Shown here piece after piece: positions 46,647-55,301 of a stretch of 64,000 nucleotides of DNA (the stretch's first letter is position 1; every line of letters starts with the position of its first letter). The notes beneath the pieces were generated by a model. The model did no database searches, was not told the DNA's origin, and saw nothing but the letters and a program-made list of their open reading frames with translations. The stretch covers positions 310,001 to 374,000 of the forward strand of contig NZ_CAKSNX010000002.1 of NCBI RefSeq assembly GCF_934476685.1, read 5' to 3'. A program made the translations under genes and the position numbers. This DNA is from an uncultured Ruminococcus sp. (GTDB taxonomy: Bacteria > Bacillota > Clostridia > Oscillospirales > Ruminococcaceae).

Positions 46647-48467
46647 ATGTGCGGCATAGTAGGTTATGTTGGAAAAAGAGAATGTACAGAAGTGCTGCTT
46701 GACTCTCTTGCCAAGCTTGAATACAGAGGATATGATTCAGCAGGCATTGCTGTTATGGAAAATGGAGAGATAAAAACTCAGAAATCAAAGGGTAAGATAT
46801 CAGATCTTATTGCAAAAATGGACGCAGAAGGCAGATTAAGCGGTCACTGCGGAATAGGTCATACAAGGTGGGCTACTCATGGCGAGCCTTCGGATATCAA
46901 CTCTCACCCGCATGGTAATGCTAATGTGACTATCGTTCATAATGGTATTATCGAAAATTATAAGAAAATAAAAGAATTTCTTGAGAAAAAGGGTTACACA
47001 TTTGAGAGCCAGACAGATACCGAAACTGTTGCAAAGCTTCTTGATTGTTTCTATGAAGGTAATCCGCTTTCTACTATACAGAGAGTTCTGGACGAGATCG
47101 AGGGTTCATATGCTTTGGGTATAATGTTCAGAGATTATCCAAACAGGATATATGCTGTAAGAAAAGATTCTCCGCTTATAGTTGCAGTTGGTGAAGATGA
47201 AGCGTTTATTGCCTCTGACGTTCCTGCTATCCTCAAATATACAAAGAATTATTATCTTCTTGAACAGGACGAGATAGCTGTGCTTGATAACGGCAAGGTC
47301 GAATTTTATGATGACCACGGAGCACCTGTGAAGAAGCAGATGCTTGTTGCTGATTTTGATGAAGAGGCTGCAAAGAAGGGTAATTTCCCTCACTATATGA
47401 TAAAGGAAATTCATGAACAGCCAACAGCTGTAAGAACAACTATCACTCCTAGAATCGCAGATGGTATGCCATGTCTTGAAGAATGTGGTATGACATATGA
47501 AAGACTTAGAAATTACAACAACATATTTGTTGTTGCCTGCGGTACAGCTATGCACGCAGGTCTTGTGGGCAAGTATGTTATTGAAAAGATAGCGAGAGTG
47601 CCTGTTACAGTTGATGTGGCATCTGAATTCAGATATCGTGATCCGATACTGACAGACAAGGATCTTGTTATACTTGTATCGCAGTCAGGTGAAACCGCCG
47701 ATACTCTTGAAGCTCTCAGACTTGCAAAGAAGAATAAAGCTGATACGCTTGCAATAGTTAATGTAAAGGGTTCATCCATTGCAAGAACTGCTGATATGGT
47801 TATCTATACACACGCTGGTCCTGAGATATCAGTTGCATCGACCAAGGCATATATGGTTCAGCTTTCTGTTTTCTATCTGATAGCATTTTCACTTGCTTAT
47901 GCTGTCGGAAAGATCACAAAGGACGAATGTATCAGACTTACATCTGAACTGCAGAATGTTCCTTATGTAATTGAAGAGATCCTTAAAAAACCTGATGAAT
48001 GTCAGTATGTTGCATCACAGCTTGTAAATTCAGAAAACCTCCTTTATATCGGAAGAGGTCTTGACTATGCTCTTTCAATGGAAGGTTCACTGAAACTTAA
48101 AGAGATATCATATATCCATTCAGAGTCATATGCAGCCGGTGAGCTTAAGCATGGTACTATCTCACTAGTTACAGACGGTATGCCTGTTATTGCAGTAGCA
48201 ACACAGCGTGATCTTTTTGATAAGACAGTAAGTAACGTAAAGGAAGTCAAGGCAAGAGGAGCTTATGTTGTTCTTGTTACACATGAAGGAAAACAGGTAG
48301 ATAAAGACGTAGCAGATTATAAAATAGGTCTGCCGACTATTGATGATCTTCTTATGCCTATGACTGCTGTTGTTCCGCTCCAGCTTATTGCATATTATAC
48401 ATCTGTACTCAGAGGAAACGATGTTGATAAGCCGAGAAACCTTGCAAAATCAGTTACAGTAGAATAA
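46647..48467 (+). CDS. glmS: glutamine-fructose-6-phosphate aminotransferase
   Basis: A 606-residue enzyme. After Met removal Cys is N-terminal (CGIVGYVGKRE), the glutaminase nucleophile; TRWATHGEPSDINSHPH and NGIIENY follow. The isomerase half has two SIS domains (VACGTAMHAGLVGKYVIE, VSQSGETADTLEALR, SVASTKAY) and the C-terminal DKPRNLAKSVTVE. It makes glucosamine-6-phosphate for peptidoglycan. AAAGGAG precedes the ATG. Monocistronic. Confidence 0.98.
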   Translation: MCGIVGYVGKRECTEVLLDSLAKLEYRGYDSAGIAVMENGEIKTQKSKGKISDLIAKMDAEGRLSGHCGIGHTRWATHGEPSDINSHPHGNANVTIVHNGIIENYKKIKEFLEKKGYTFESQTDTETVAKLLDCFYEGNPLSTIQRVLDEIEGSYALGIMFRDYPNRIYAVRKDSPLIVAVGEDEAFIASDVPAILKYTKNYYLLEQDEIAVLDNGKVEFYDDHGAPVKKQMLVADFDEEAAKKGNFPHYMIKEIHEQPTAVRTTITPRIADGMPCLEECGMTYERLRNYNNIFVVACGTAMHAGLVGKYVIEKIARVPVTVDVASEFRYRDPILTDKDLVILVSQSGETADTLEALRLAKKNKADTLAIVNVKGSSIARTADMVIYTHAGPEISVASTKAYMVQLSVFYLIAFSLAYAVGKITKDECIRLTSELQNVPYVIEEILKKPDECQYVASQLVNSENLLYIGRGLDYALSMEGSLKLKEISYIHSESYAAGELKHGTISLVTDGMPVIAVATQRDLFDKTVSNVKEVKARGAYVVLVTHEGKQVDKDVADYKIGLPTIDDLLMPMTAVVPLQLIAYYTSVLRGNDVDKPRNLAKSVTVE

Positions 48468-48478
48468 TTTATTTCAAG

Positions 48479-48511
48479 CAGACAGCACAGTCAATGTGGC
48501 TGTCTGTTTGT
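48479..48511 (+). terminator. terminator of glmS
   Basis: CAGACAGC-CA / TG-GCTGTCTG stem with a 5-nt loop and internal mismatch; the tail TTTGTG is weak, so some read-through to the next gene is likely. Confidence 0.65.
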
Positions 48512-48545
48512 GTAAAACAGCAATATTCAGAAATGGAGATATGAA

Positions 48546-49199
48546 ATGAGTATAGTAGGAAAGTATAAGGCATATGTTTTTGATTTTGATCTGACTCTTG
48601 CAGATTCATCTAAGGGAATATTGATATGCTTTAAGCATACTCTTGAAAAGTTTGGTTATGAGATACCTGACGACAGAACGATATACAATACCATTGGTCT
48701 TACGCTTGTAGACGCTTTTGATGTACTGACAGGCATAGAGAATAATCCTCAGCGTGAGGATATGCGCAAGGAGTATGTACATAAAGCCGATGAAGTTATG
48801 GTTAAATACACATACTTCTATGATGATACGATCGCTATTATGCAGGTGCTGCAGCACGCAGGAAAGAAAGTAGGTATAGTTTCCACAAAGTTCCGTTACA
48901 GGATAGAAGACACATTTTCTGTTCAGGCAAATTCACATCCATATGATGAGATAATAGGCGGAGAAGATGTAAAGAATGCAAAGCCTGATCCGCAGGGACT
49001 TAATGAAATGATAAAGCGTCTTAATCTTGATAAGAGCGATGTTCTTTACATTGGTGACAGCTATATAGATGCAGAAACTGCGTTAAATGCAGGTGTTGAT
49101 TTTGCAGGTGTTACAACTGGTTCTACAGACAGGAAGAATTTTAAGGAATATCCTCATGTTTATATAGGCAGCAGCCTGCTTGACATATTTAACAGCTGA
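48546..49199 (+). CDS. HAD-family hydrolase, phosphoglycolate phosphatase-like
   Basis: A 217-residue HAD phosphatase: motif I VFDFDLTLADS, a helical cap, motif II GIVSTK, motif III Lys in AKPDPQGL and motif IV IGDSYIDAETALNAG. It hydrolyses a small phosphate ester; Gph/PpaX-type proteins are the closest known pattern, but the substrate is not assignable. ATGGAGATATGAAATG provides a GGAGAT ribosome binding site. Located 78 nt after glmS. Confidence 0.92.
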   Translation: MSIVGKYKAYVFDFDLTLADSSKGILICFKHTLEKFGYEIPDDRTIYNTIGLTLVDAFDVLTGIENNPQREDMRKEYVHKADEVMVKYTYFYDDTIAIMQVLQHAGKKVGIVSTKFRYRIEDTFSVQANSHPYDEIIGGEDVKNAKPDPQGLNEMIKRLNLDKSDVLYIGDSYIDAETALNAGVDFAGVTTGSTDRKNFKEYPHVYIGSSLLDIFNS

Positions 49200-49254
49200 C
49201 AGTGCTATATGTTAAGCGTAGGTAAAAACAATTTTAAAATATTATGAAAAAAGC

Positions 49255-49283
49255 TTGCTTATTTGTAATAGAAATGGTATAAT
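49255..49283 (+). promoter_or_regulatory. promoter of the yicC-remA-gmk operon
   Basis: TTGCTT (49255-49260), 17-nt spacer, TATAAT (49278-49283) with TGG extended -10. Confidence 0.7.
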
Positions 49284-49338
49284 ATAATTTGACTAATTAT
49301 GCAGTCTGTATTATGAAAAATGAAAGGATCTGCTGAAA

Positions 49339-50226
49339 ATGATAAAGAGTATGACCGGTTTCGGCCGTGAACATATTGTGGCAAACGGACGTGAAATAAT
49401 CGTCGAGATACGTTCCGTTAATCACAGATATTACGAATTTACATCGAGAACACCAAGAGCCTACGGATACCTTGATGAAAAGCTTAAGAGCTTTCTTAAA
49501 AGCGGTATCTCCAGAGGAAAGGTCGAGGCTTCGGTTTCGATATATAATCAGGAGGGTACTGACGCCGAGATCGAGCTTAACAAGCCTGTTGCAATGGGTT
49601 ATCTTAACGCTCTGAGAAATGCCGCTGACGACCTTGATCTTGATGATGATCTTGTGCTTTCAAACATTATAAGACTGCCTGATGTGTTTACTGTTGTGAA
49701 GAAAACAGAGGACGAAGAGGTCATATGGAATGAAGTAAAAGCTGTTGCTCAGGTAGCTCTGGACAGATTTGTTAGTATGCGTGTCACAGAGGGTGAAAAG
49801 ATGTATGATGATATTAGCGGCAGACTTGATTATATCGAGAAAACTGTCGGCGAGATAGAAGAGCATCAGCCGTCCGTTTCACAGGCATACAGCGAAAGAC
49901 TTTATGCAAAGATCATGGAAACACTCGGTCAGGCAGAACTTGATAATATCGATAAGCAGAGAGTGCTGACTGAGGTTGCAGTATTTGCCGACAAGGTTGC
50001 TATCGATGAAGAAACGGTAAGACTTAGAAGTCATATTGCTCAGTTCCGTGATCTTATAAATTCGGAAGAGCCTGTCGGAAGAAAACTTGATTTTCTTGTG
50101 CAGGAAGTCAATCGTGAGGTCAATACTATCGGATCAAAGGCTAATGATCTTACTATTACAAAGAAGGTAGTAGATCTTAAGGCTGAGATCGAAAAGATCA
50201 GAGAACAGATTCAGAATATAGAATAG
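49339..50226 (+). CDS. yicC: YicC/YloC family endoribonuclease
   Basis: A 295-residue protein with MIKSMTGFGRE, VEIRSVNHRYYEFTSRTP at the N-terminus and VGRKLDFLVQEVNREVNTIGSKANDL near the C-terminus, both hallmark YicC segments. E. coli YicC is an endoribonuclease; the Bacillus homologue is yloC. It heads the cluster yicC-remA-gmk-rpoZ, as in Bacillus. Confidence 0.96.
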   Translation: MIKSMTGFGREHIVANGREIIVEIRSVNHRYYEFTSRTPRAYGYLDEKLKSFLKSGISRGKVEASVSIYNQEGTDAEIELNKPVAMGYLNALRNAADDLDLDDDLVLSNIIRLPDVFTVVKKTEDEEVIWNEVKAVAQVALDRFVSMRVTEGEKMYDDISGRLDYIEKTVGEIEEHQPSVSQAYSERLYAKIMETLGQAELDNIDKQRVLTEVAVFADKVAIDEETVRLRSHIAQFRDLINSEEPVGRKLDFLVQEVNREVNTIGSKANDLTITKKVVDLKAEIEKIREQIQNIE

Positions 50227-50241
50227 TGCGGAGGAAATGCA

Positions 50242-50514
50242 ATGCAGCTGATAAATATCGGTTTTGGTAATATGGTTTCCTCAGCAAGAGTTATCGCAAT
50301 AGTTGCCCCAGATTCTGCGCCCATAAAGAGGATCATACAGGACGCAAAGGATAAGGGAACGCTTATTGATGCGACTTATGGACGACGTACAAGAACAGTT
50401 ATTGTTATGGACAGCGACCATGTTGTTTTGTCTGCCGTTGCTCCGGAAACTATTGGCGGAAGAGCATCGGATGATGAAAAAGATTATCAGGAGGGTGAAG
50501 CTAATGAACAATAA
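50242..50514 (+). CDS. remA: extracellular matrix regulator RemA (DUF370)
   Basis: A 90-residue protein: LINIGFGNMVSSARVIAIVAPDSAPIKRIIQDAKDKG, DATYGRRTRTVIVMDSDHVVLSAV. In Bacillus RemA is a DNA-binding activator of biofilm matrix operons that forms oligomeric rings. Here an acidic tail of about 15 residues is added. Its 3' end overlaps gmk by 11 nt. Confidence 0.95.
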   Translation: MQLINIGFGNMVSSARVIAIVAPDSAPIKRIIQDAKDKGTLIDATYGRRTRTVIVMDSDHVVLSAVAPETIGGRASDDEKDYQEGEANEQ

Positions 50515-51142
50515 TGCCAAGCTGTTTGTTATCTCGGCTCCGTCAGGCTGCGGAAAGGGAACCATACTCGCAGAAGTTTTTAAGAACAGAGATGTGTATT
50601 ATTCAGTTTCCTGTACCACCAGAAAGCCTCGTGAGGGTGAGATAGACGGAGTTCATTATCATTTTATAAAGAATGACCAGTTTGAGAAAATGGCTCAGAA
50701 TAATGAGTTCCTTGAATATGCAGGTTATGCAGATCATTACTATGGAACACCGCTTGAAACTGTAAAGGGCAATCTGGAGCAGGGAAGAGATGTTGTACTT
50801 GAGATCGAAACCAAGGGAGCATTTCAGGTGAAAAAGGCAATGCCTGAAGCCGTGCTTATGTTTATTCTTCCGCCGTCTATAAAAGAGATAGACAGAAGAC
50901 TTCATAAGAGAGGTACTGAGGAAGAATCTGTTATTCAGAAAAGACTCAGCGAAGCCGTTGGTGAGATAAAACAGGCTGACAAGTATGATTATGTCATTAT
51001 GAATGACGAACTTGAAAAGGCTGTTGAAGATTTTAATATAGTATTTAATTCAGCAAAAGCTGAAGATGATAAAGCTGATAAATTCAAATCAGATAGAGAA
51101 GAAACAAAGAAATTAATCGGAGAGGTGCTTGAAAATGCTTAG
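50504..51142 (+). CDS. gmk: guanylate kinase
   Basis: A 212-residue kinase with P-loop SAPSGCGKGT, SVSCTTRKPREGEIDGVHYHFI for GMP binding and LEIETKGAFQVKK. It phosphorylates GMP to GDP. The frame is open well upstream inside remA, but GGAGGG at 50490-50495 and the MNNNAKLFVISAPSG beginning fix the start. It overlaps rpoZ by 8 nt. Confidence 0.97.
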   Translation: MNNNAKLFVISAPSGCGKGTILAEVFKNRDVYYSVSCTTRKPREGEIDGVHYHFIKNDQFEKMAQNNEFLEYAGYADHYYGTPLETVKGNLEQGRDVVLEIETKGAFQVKKAMPEAVLMFILPPSIKEIDRRLHKRGTEEESVIQKRLSEAVGEIKQADKYDYVIMNDELEKAVEDFNIVFNSAKAEDDKADKFKSDREETKKLIGEVLENA

Positions 51143-51341
51143 ACCGGCAATATGTCAGATTTTAAAGAACAATGAGAGCTACTATTCACTTGTTATCGCA
51201 GTAGCAAAAAGAGCGAGAGAGATAACTGAAGAGGCTTTTGAAAATGAGATATCACTTGATGAAAAGCCTGTTAAGACAGCAGTAGATGAGTTTGCCGCTG
51301 GCGAATATAAGATCATAGAAGACCCAAGCCTCAGAGGCTGA
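51135..51341 (+). CDS. rpoZ: RNA polymerase omega subunit
   Basis: A 68-residue protein: MLRPAICQILKNNESYYSLVIAVAKRAREI...KPVKTAVDEFAAGEYKI matches clostridial omega. It stabilises the beta' subunit. GGAGAGG about 9 nt upstream supports 51135, overlapping gmk. In Bacillus coaBC lies between rpoZ and priA; here priA follows directly. Confidence 0.92.
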   Translation: MLRPAICQILKNNESYYSLVIAVAKRAREITEEAFENEISLDEKPVKTAVDEFAAGEYKIIEDPSLRG

Positions 51342-51361
51342 TTTTTACGGAGGGATAAGCT

Positions 51362-53827
51362 ATGCGGGGTCCATTTACAGTTGCAAAAATCGCTGTAAGC
51401 AGCGCCGCATACAGCTTTGATGCCGAATACAGCTATATCGTTCCAAGCGAACTAAATGATAAGATATCATGCGGTGTCAGAGTTATCGTTCCATTCGGCA
51501 AGGGTAACAGACACGTTATAGGGTTTGTTACAAGGACGTATCTTGATTCAGCTTATAACGAGAAAATAAAGCCTGTTTTTTCAGTAATAGACGAGGAAAG
51601 CCTTCTTACTGAGGAAATGATGAATATAATTTTCTGGCTTAAAGAGCATACATTCTGTACTTTCTTTGATGCGTACAAGTCTGTTGTTCCGACGGGATTT
51701 TCATATAGCTTTTCTCAGCATTATAAACTGGTCAATACTTATATCGACCTTGATACGCTGGATGAAAACGAAAGAAATATAATTGAGTTTATGCAGGTTT
51801 CTAAAAATCAGCGTGAACTTGATAATTTTCTTGATACCAAAAATGATACAAGGAAAAAGAAACTTGTAGAGGGACTTATAGATAAAGGCTATATTGAGGT
51901 AGTCGATAATCTTAAGCGTAAAGTTGGGGACGAAAGCGTAAAAATGGTACAGCTTTCAGAAAAATTCCTTAACGAACGTGAAAAGTTTGCTTTTACACCT
52001 AAACAGTCTTTAGTAATAAAGCTGTTGGAGGACTGCGGAAGCGCATCTGTAAAAGAGGTGTGTTATATGACAAACTGTACCCCTACTATTGTAAAGCGCT
52101 TGTGTGATAAGAAGATTTTACACGCTTTTAAGTATGATGTTATGAGAAATGCTGTCAGTGATATATCGCAGCATCAGGATCCTGATGATATCGTACTTAA
52201 TGATGAACAGCAGAAAGCATATAATGGCATCTTTGATTTGGTAAAGGCACAAAAGCCTGCTGGGGCATTGCTGTATGGTGTTACGGGAAGCGGAAAAACT
52301 TCTGTTTTTATTAAACTTATAGATTCTGTGGTCAAAATGGGCAAGACAGCTATTCTGCTTGTTCCTGAGATATCTCTCACTCCACAGACAGTCAGTAAGT
52401 TTAAATCGTTTTTTGGAGATAAGATCGCTCTGCTTCATTCCTCACTGTCGCTTGGACAGCGAACAGACGAATTTAAAAGGATAAAAAATGGTGATGCACG
52501 GATAGTTATCGGTACAAGAAGTGCGGTGTTTGCACCTGTATCAGACCTCGGCATCATAATTATGGACGAGGAGGGTGAACAGTCCTATAAATCGGACTCA
52601 TCTCCAAGGTATCATGCAAGAGATGTTGCTATCCAAAGATGCGGTTATAATGACTGTGTGCTGCTTATGGCATCAGCTACGCCATCTCTTGAAACATTTT
52701 ATTATGCAAAGAATAACCGTTTTAATCTGTTTGAATTGAAACATAGGTTTTCTGATGTTTCATTGCCTGAGGTCGAGATCGTTGATATGCTGAATGAGGC
52801 TGCACAGGGCAATGACAGTCTGCTCAGCCGACGGCTTGCGGATAAGATAACAGAAACACTTGAGAAAAATGAACAGGTTATCCTGCTGCTTAACAGACGA
52901 GGGTTTACAACTTATATAAGCTGTACAGAATGCAGACAGCCTGTTGTGTGTCCTAACTGTAATATACCGCTGACGTATCATAAAAAGAATGACAGATTTA
53001 TGTGTCATTATTGTGGCTATACTATGGATAATCACAGTGTTTGTCCGTCATGTGGTTCAGATAAGCTTAAAGCAGGCGGAGTAGGTACACAGCGTGTTGA
53101 GGACGAGATTGCAAGATTGTTCCCACAGGCAAGGATTCTTCGTATGGACGCAGATACTACTACATCACGATATTCTTATGAGGAAAATTTCAAGGCATTT
53201 GGAAATCATGAGTATGACATTATGCTCGGTACACAGATGATAGCCAAAGGATTAAATTTTCCGGAAGTTACTCTCGTTGGTGTAATATCGCTTGATAAGT
53301 CGCTTTTTACAGGTGATTTTAAAAGTTATGAAAGAACTTTTTCATTGCTCACACAAGTCGTAGGAAGAAGCGGCAGGGGTGAGAAGTCCGGTACAGCTCT
53401 TGTACAGACTTTTGTTCCGGATCACTATGTACTTAATCTTGCTGCACAGCAGAATTATGATGAGTTCTATGATGAAGAGATAGCTCTAAGACAGGCGTTG
53501 ATCTATCCGCCGTTCTGCGATATCTGTGTGTTGGGATTTTCTGCCCCTATGGAGAGCAAGGTTATTGCTGCATCAAACTGGGTCACAAATCTCATCGGGC
53601 AGTATATAAGAAACAATAAAATAACATTTCCGCTCCGTGCAATAGGTCCATCACCCTGCACTTTGGAAATTATAAATAATAAATACAGGTACAGACTGAT
53701 ACTTAAATCAAAGAATACAAAGGATTTCCGTTCGATGATAAAATTTGTGCTTAATGAATTTTACAAGAACACTGATTTCAGGACTGTACATATTCATGCC
53801 GACATAAACGGCGATATAGGTTTATAA
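51362..53827 (+). CDS. priA: primosomal protein N' (replication restart helicase)
   Basis: An 821-residue 3'-5' helicase. Walker A is LLYGVTGSGKTSVFIKLI. The eight zinc-binding cysteines are CTEC, CPNC, CHYC and CPSC. ATPSLETFYYAKNN, TQMIAKGLNFP and QVVGRSGRGEKSG are helicase motifs III, V and VI. PriA reloads the replisome at stalled forks. Motif II reads MDEEGEQSYKSD: the fourth residue, usually His (DEEH), is Gly. N-terminal 3' DNA-binding domain is present. GGAGG lies 6 nt before the ATG. Confidence 0.96.
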   Translation: MRGPFTVAKIAVSSAAYSFDAEYSYIVPSELNDKISCGVRVIVPFGKGNRHVIGFVTRTYLDSAYNEKIKPVFSVIDEESLLTEEMMNIIFWLKEHTFCTFFDAYKSVVPTGFSYSFSQHYKLVNTYIDLDTLDENERNIIEFMQVSKNQRELDNFLDTKNDTRKKKLVEGLIDKGYIEVVDNLKRKVGDESVKMVQLSEKFLNEREKFAFTPKQSLVIKLLEDCGSASVKEVCYMTNCTPTIVKRLCDKKILHAFKYDVMRNAVSDISQHQDPDDIVLNDEQQKAYNGIFDLVKAQKPAGALLYGVTGSGKTSVFIKLIDSVVKMGKTAILLVPEISLTPQTVSKFKSFFGDKIALLHSSLSLGQRTDEFKRIKNGDARIVIGTRSAVFAPVSDLGIIIMDEEGEQSYKSDSSPRYHARDVAIQRCGYNDCVLLMASATPSLETFYYAKNNRFNLFELKHRFSDVSLPEVEIVDMLNEAAQGNDSLLSRRLADKITETLEKNEQVILLLNRRGFTTYISCTECRQPVVCPNCNIPLTYHKKNDRFMCHYCGYTMDNHSVCPSCGSDKLKAGGVGTQRVEDEIARLFPQARILRMDADTTTSRYSYEENFKAFGNHEYDIMLGTQMIAKGLNFPEVTLVGVISLDKSLFTGDFKSYERTFSLLTQVVGRSGRGEKSGTALVQTFVPDHYVLNLAAQQNYDEFYDEEIALRQALIYPPFCDICVLGFSAPMESKVIAASNWVTNLIGQYIRNNKITFPLRAIGPSPCTLEIINNKYRYRLILKSKNTKDFRSMIKFVLNEFYKNTDFRTVHIHADINGDIGL

Positions 53828-53856
53828 GAAAGTATAAGAAAGGACAGGAATTATTA

Positions 53857-54321
53857 ATGGCAGTAAGAAATATACTGAATAAAAATGATGAAATTCTGCA
53901 TAAGGTTTGCAAGCCTGTTGATAAATTTGATGAGAAACTGTGGACTTGGCTTGATGACATGGCTCAGACTCTTGCTAAAGCACAGGGTGTTGGTCTTGCA
54001 GCACCACAGGTGGCGATAGTCAGACGTTTCTGCATCATTGATGTTGGTGACGGAATTGTTCATGAGCTTATCAACCCTGAGATAACATGGGAATCTGAAG
54101 AAAAGCAGAGAGTTGTTGAGGGTTGTTTGTCTTGCCCAGGTGAATGGGGATATGTTACACGTCCTATGAAAGTAAAATTCAAGGCACAGGACAGACATGG
54201 CGAGTGGTATGAAATGGACGCAGAAGGACTTTTCGCACAGGCAGTTTGCCATGAACTTGCACACCTTGACGGTCATCTTTTTACTGAGATCGTTGAAGAA
54301 TTTGTTGAGGTCGATGAATAA
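53857..54321 (+). CDS. def: peptide deformylase
   Basis: A 154-residue metalloenzyme with all three motifs: GVGLAAPQ, EGCLSCPG (Cys ligand) and CHELAHLDGHLF (HExxH). It removes formyl from nascent N-terminal methionine. The usual Asp of the HExDH motif is Ala, a variation outside the metal ligands. The TAA stop is shared closely with the fmt ATG immediately downstream. Confidence 0.97.
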   Translation: MAVRNILNKNDEILHKVCKPVDKFDEKLWTWLDDMAQTLAKAQGVGLAAPQVAIVRRFCIIDVGDGIVHELINPEITWESEEKQRVVEGCLSCPGEWGYVTRPMKVKFKAQDRHGEWYEMDAEGLFAQAVCHELAHLDGHLFTEIVEEFVEVDE

Positions 54322-55254
54322 ATGAATTTAATTTATATGGGAACACCTGATTTTGCAGTTCCTACATTAAAAAGGCTCTATGAAGATGGTCATAATGTGC
54401 AGGCAGTCTTTACACAGCCTGATAAACCGAAGGGCAGAGGATATAAACTCACTCCGCCGCCTGTAAAGGTGCTTGCCTTGTCACATGATACTCCTGTTTA
54501 TCAGCCGGAGAGCCTGAAGAAAAACGGCGAGGAGTATATTAAGATAATTGAGGATCTTAAACCTGACTGCATAGTTGTTGCAGCATACGGAAAACTGCTG
54601 CCTAAAGCTGTACTTGATATTCCAAAGTATGGCTGTGTAAATGTTCATGGCTCACTGCTTCCGAAGTACAGAGGTGCAGGTCCTATACAATGGGCTGTAT
54701 TGAATGATGAGGAAAAGACAGGCATAACAACAATGCTTATGGCAGAGGGACTTGACACAGGTGATATGCTGATTCAAAGAGAAACAGCCATAGGTGAGAA
54801 TGAAACAGCTGCTGAACTTTTTGACAGATTAGCCGAAATGGGTGCAGATGTACTTGCTGAAACTCTTGAAAAGTTGGAAAAGGGCGAGATAACCCCAGTT
54901 CCGCAGGACGAAAAGCTGTCAAGTTATGCACCAATGCTTTCAAAAGACCTTTGTGCAATAGATTTTAATAACAACGTTAGAAATATCCATAAGCAGATAT
55001 GCGGATTATCTGATTGGCCTTGTGCAGTTACAATGCTTAATGGTAAAAGGCTAAAGGTTTATAAATCAGAGATCGTATCATATAAGCCTTGCGGCAAAGC
55101 GGCAGGAACGTTTGTCGGAAACAAAGAATTTTTGGTAGCTTGTTCAGACGGTGTTATCAGGTTTACTGAGATACAGGCAGAGGGTTCAAAGCGAATGAAA
55201 GCTGAAGATTATCTCAGAGGAAAACCTGTTGCTGAGGGTACGATTTTAGGATAA
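54322..55254 (+). CDS. fmt: methionyl-tRNA formyltransferase
   Basis: A 310-residue enzyme: NLIYMGTPDFAVPTLKRL, QPDKPKGRG, and the catalytic HGSLLPKYRGAGPIQWAVLN with ADGLDTGD-like sequence. It formylates initiator Met-tRNA with 10-formyl-THF. The ATG directly follows the def stop, the standard def-fmt pair. Confidence 0.97.
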   Translation: MNLIYMGTPDFAVPTLKRLYEDGHNVQAVFTQPDKPKGRGYKLTPPPVKVLALSHDTPVYQPESLKKNGEEYIKIIEDLKPDCIVVAAYGKLLPKAVLDIPKYGCVNVHGSLLPKYRGAGPIQWAVLNDEEKTGITTMLMAEGLDTGDMLIQRETAIGENETAAELFDRLAEMGADVLAETLEKLEKGEITPVPQDEKLSSYAPMLSKDLCAIDFNNNVRNIHKQICGLSDWPCAVTMLNGKRLKVYKSEIVSYKPCGKAAGTFVGNKEFLVACSDGVIRFTEIQAEGSKRMKAEDYLRGKPVAEGTILG

Positions 55255-55259
55255 ATATC

Positions 55260-55287
55260 AGCTGTAAAGACTATTTACTTTACAGCT
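55260..55287 (+). other. perfect hairpin between fmt and rsmB
   Basis: AGCTGTAAAG (55260-55269) and CTTTACAGCT (55278-55287), 8-nt loop, ending 2 nt before the rsmB GGAGG. There is no T tract, so it is more likely an mRNA processing or stability element than a terminator. Confidence 0.6.
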
Positions 55288-55301
55288 ATGGAGGTAGCTA
55301 A

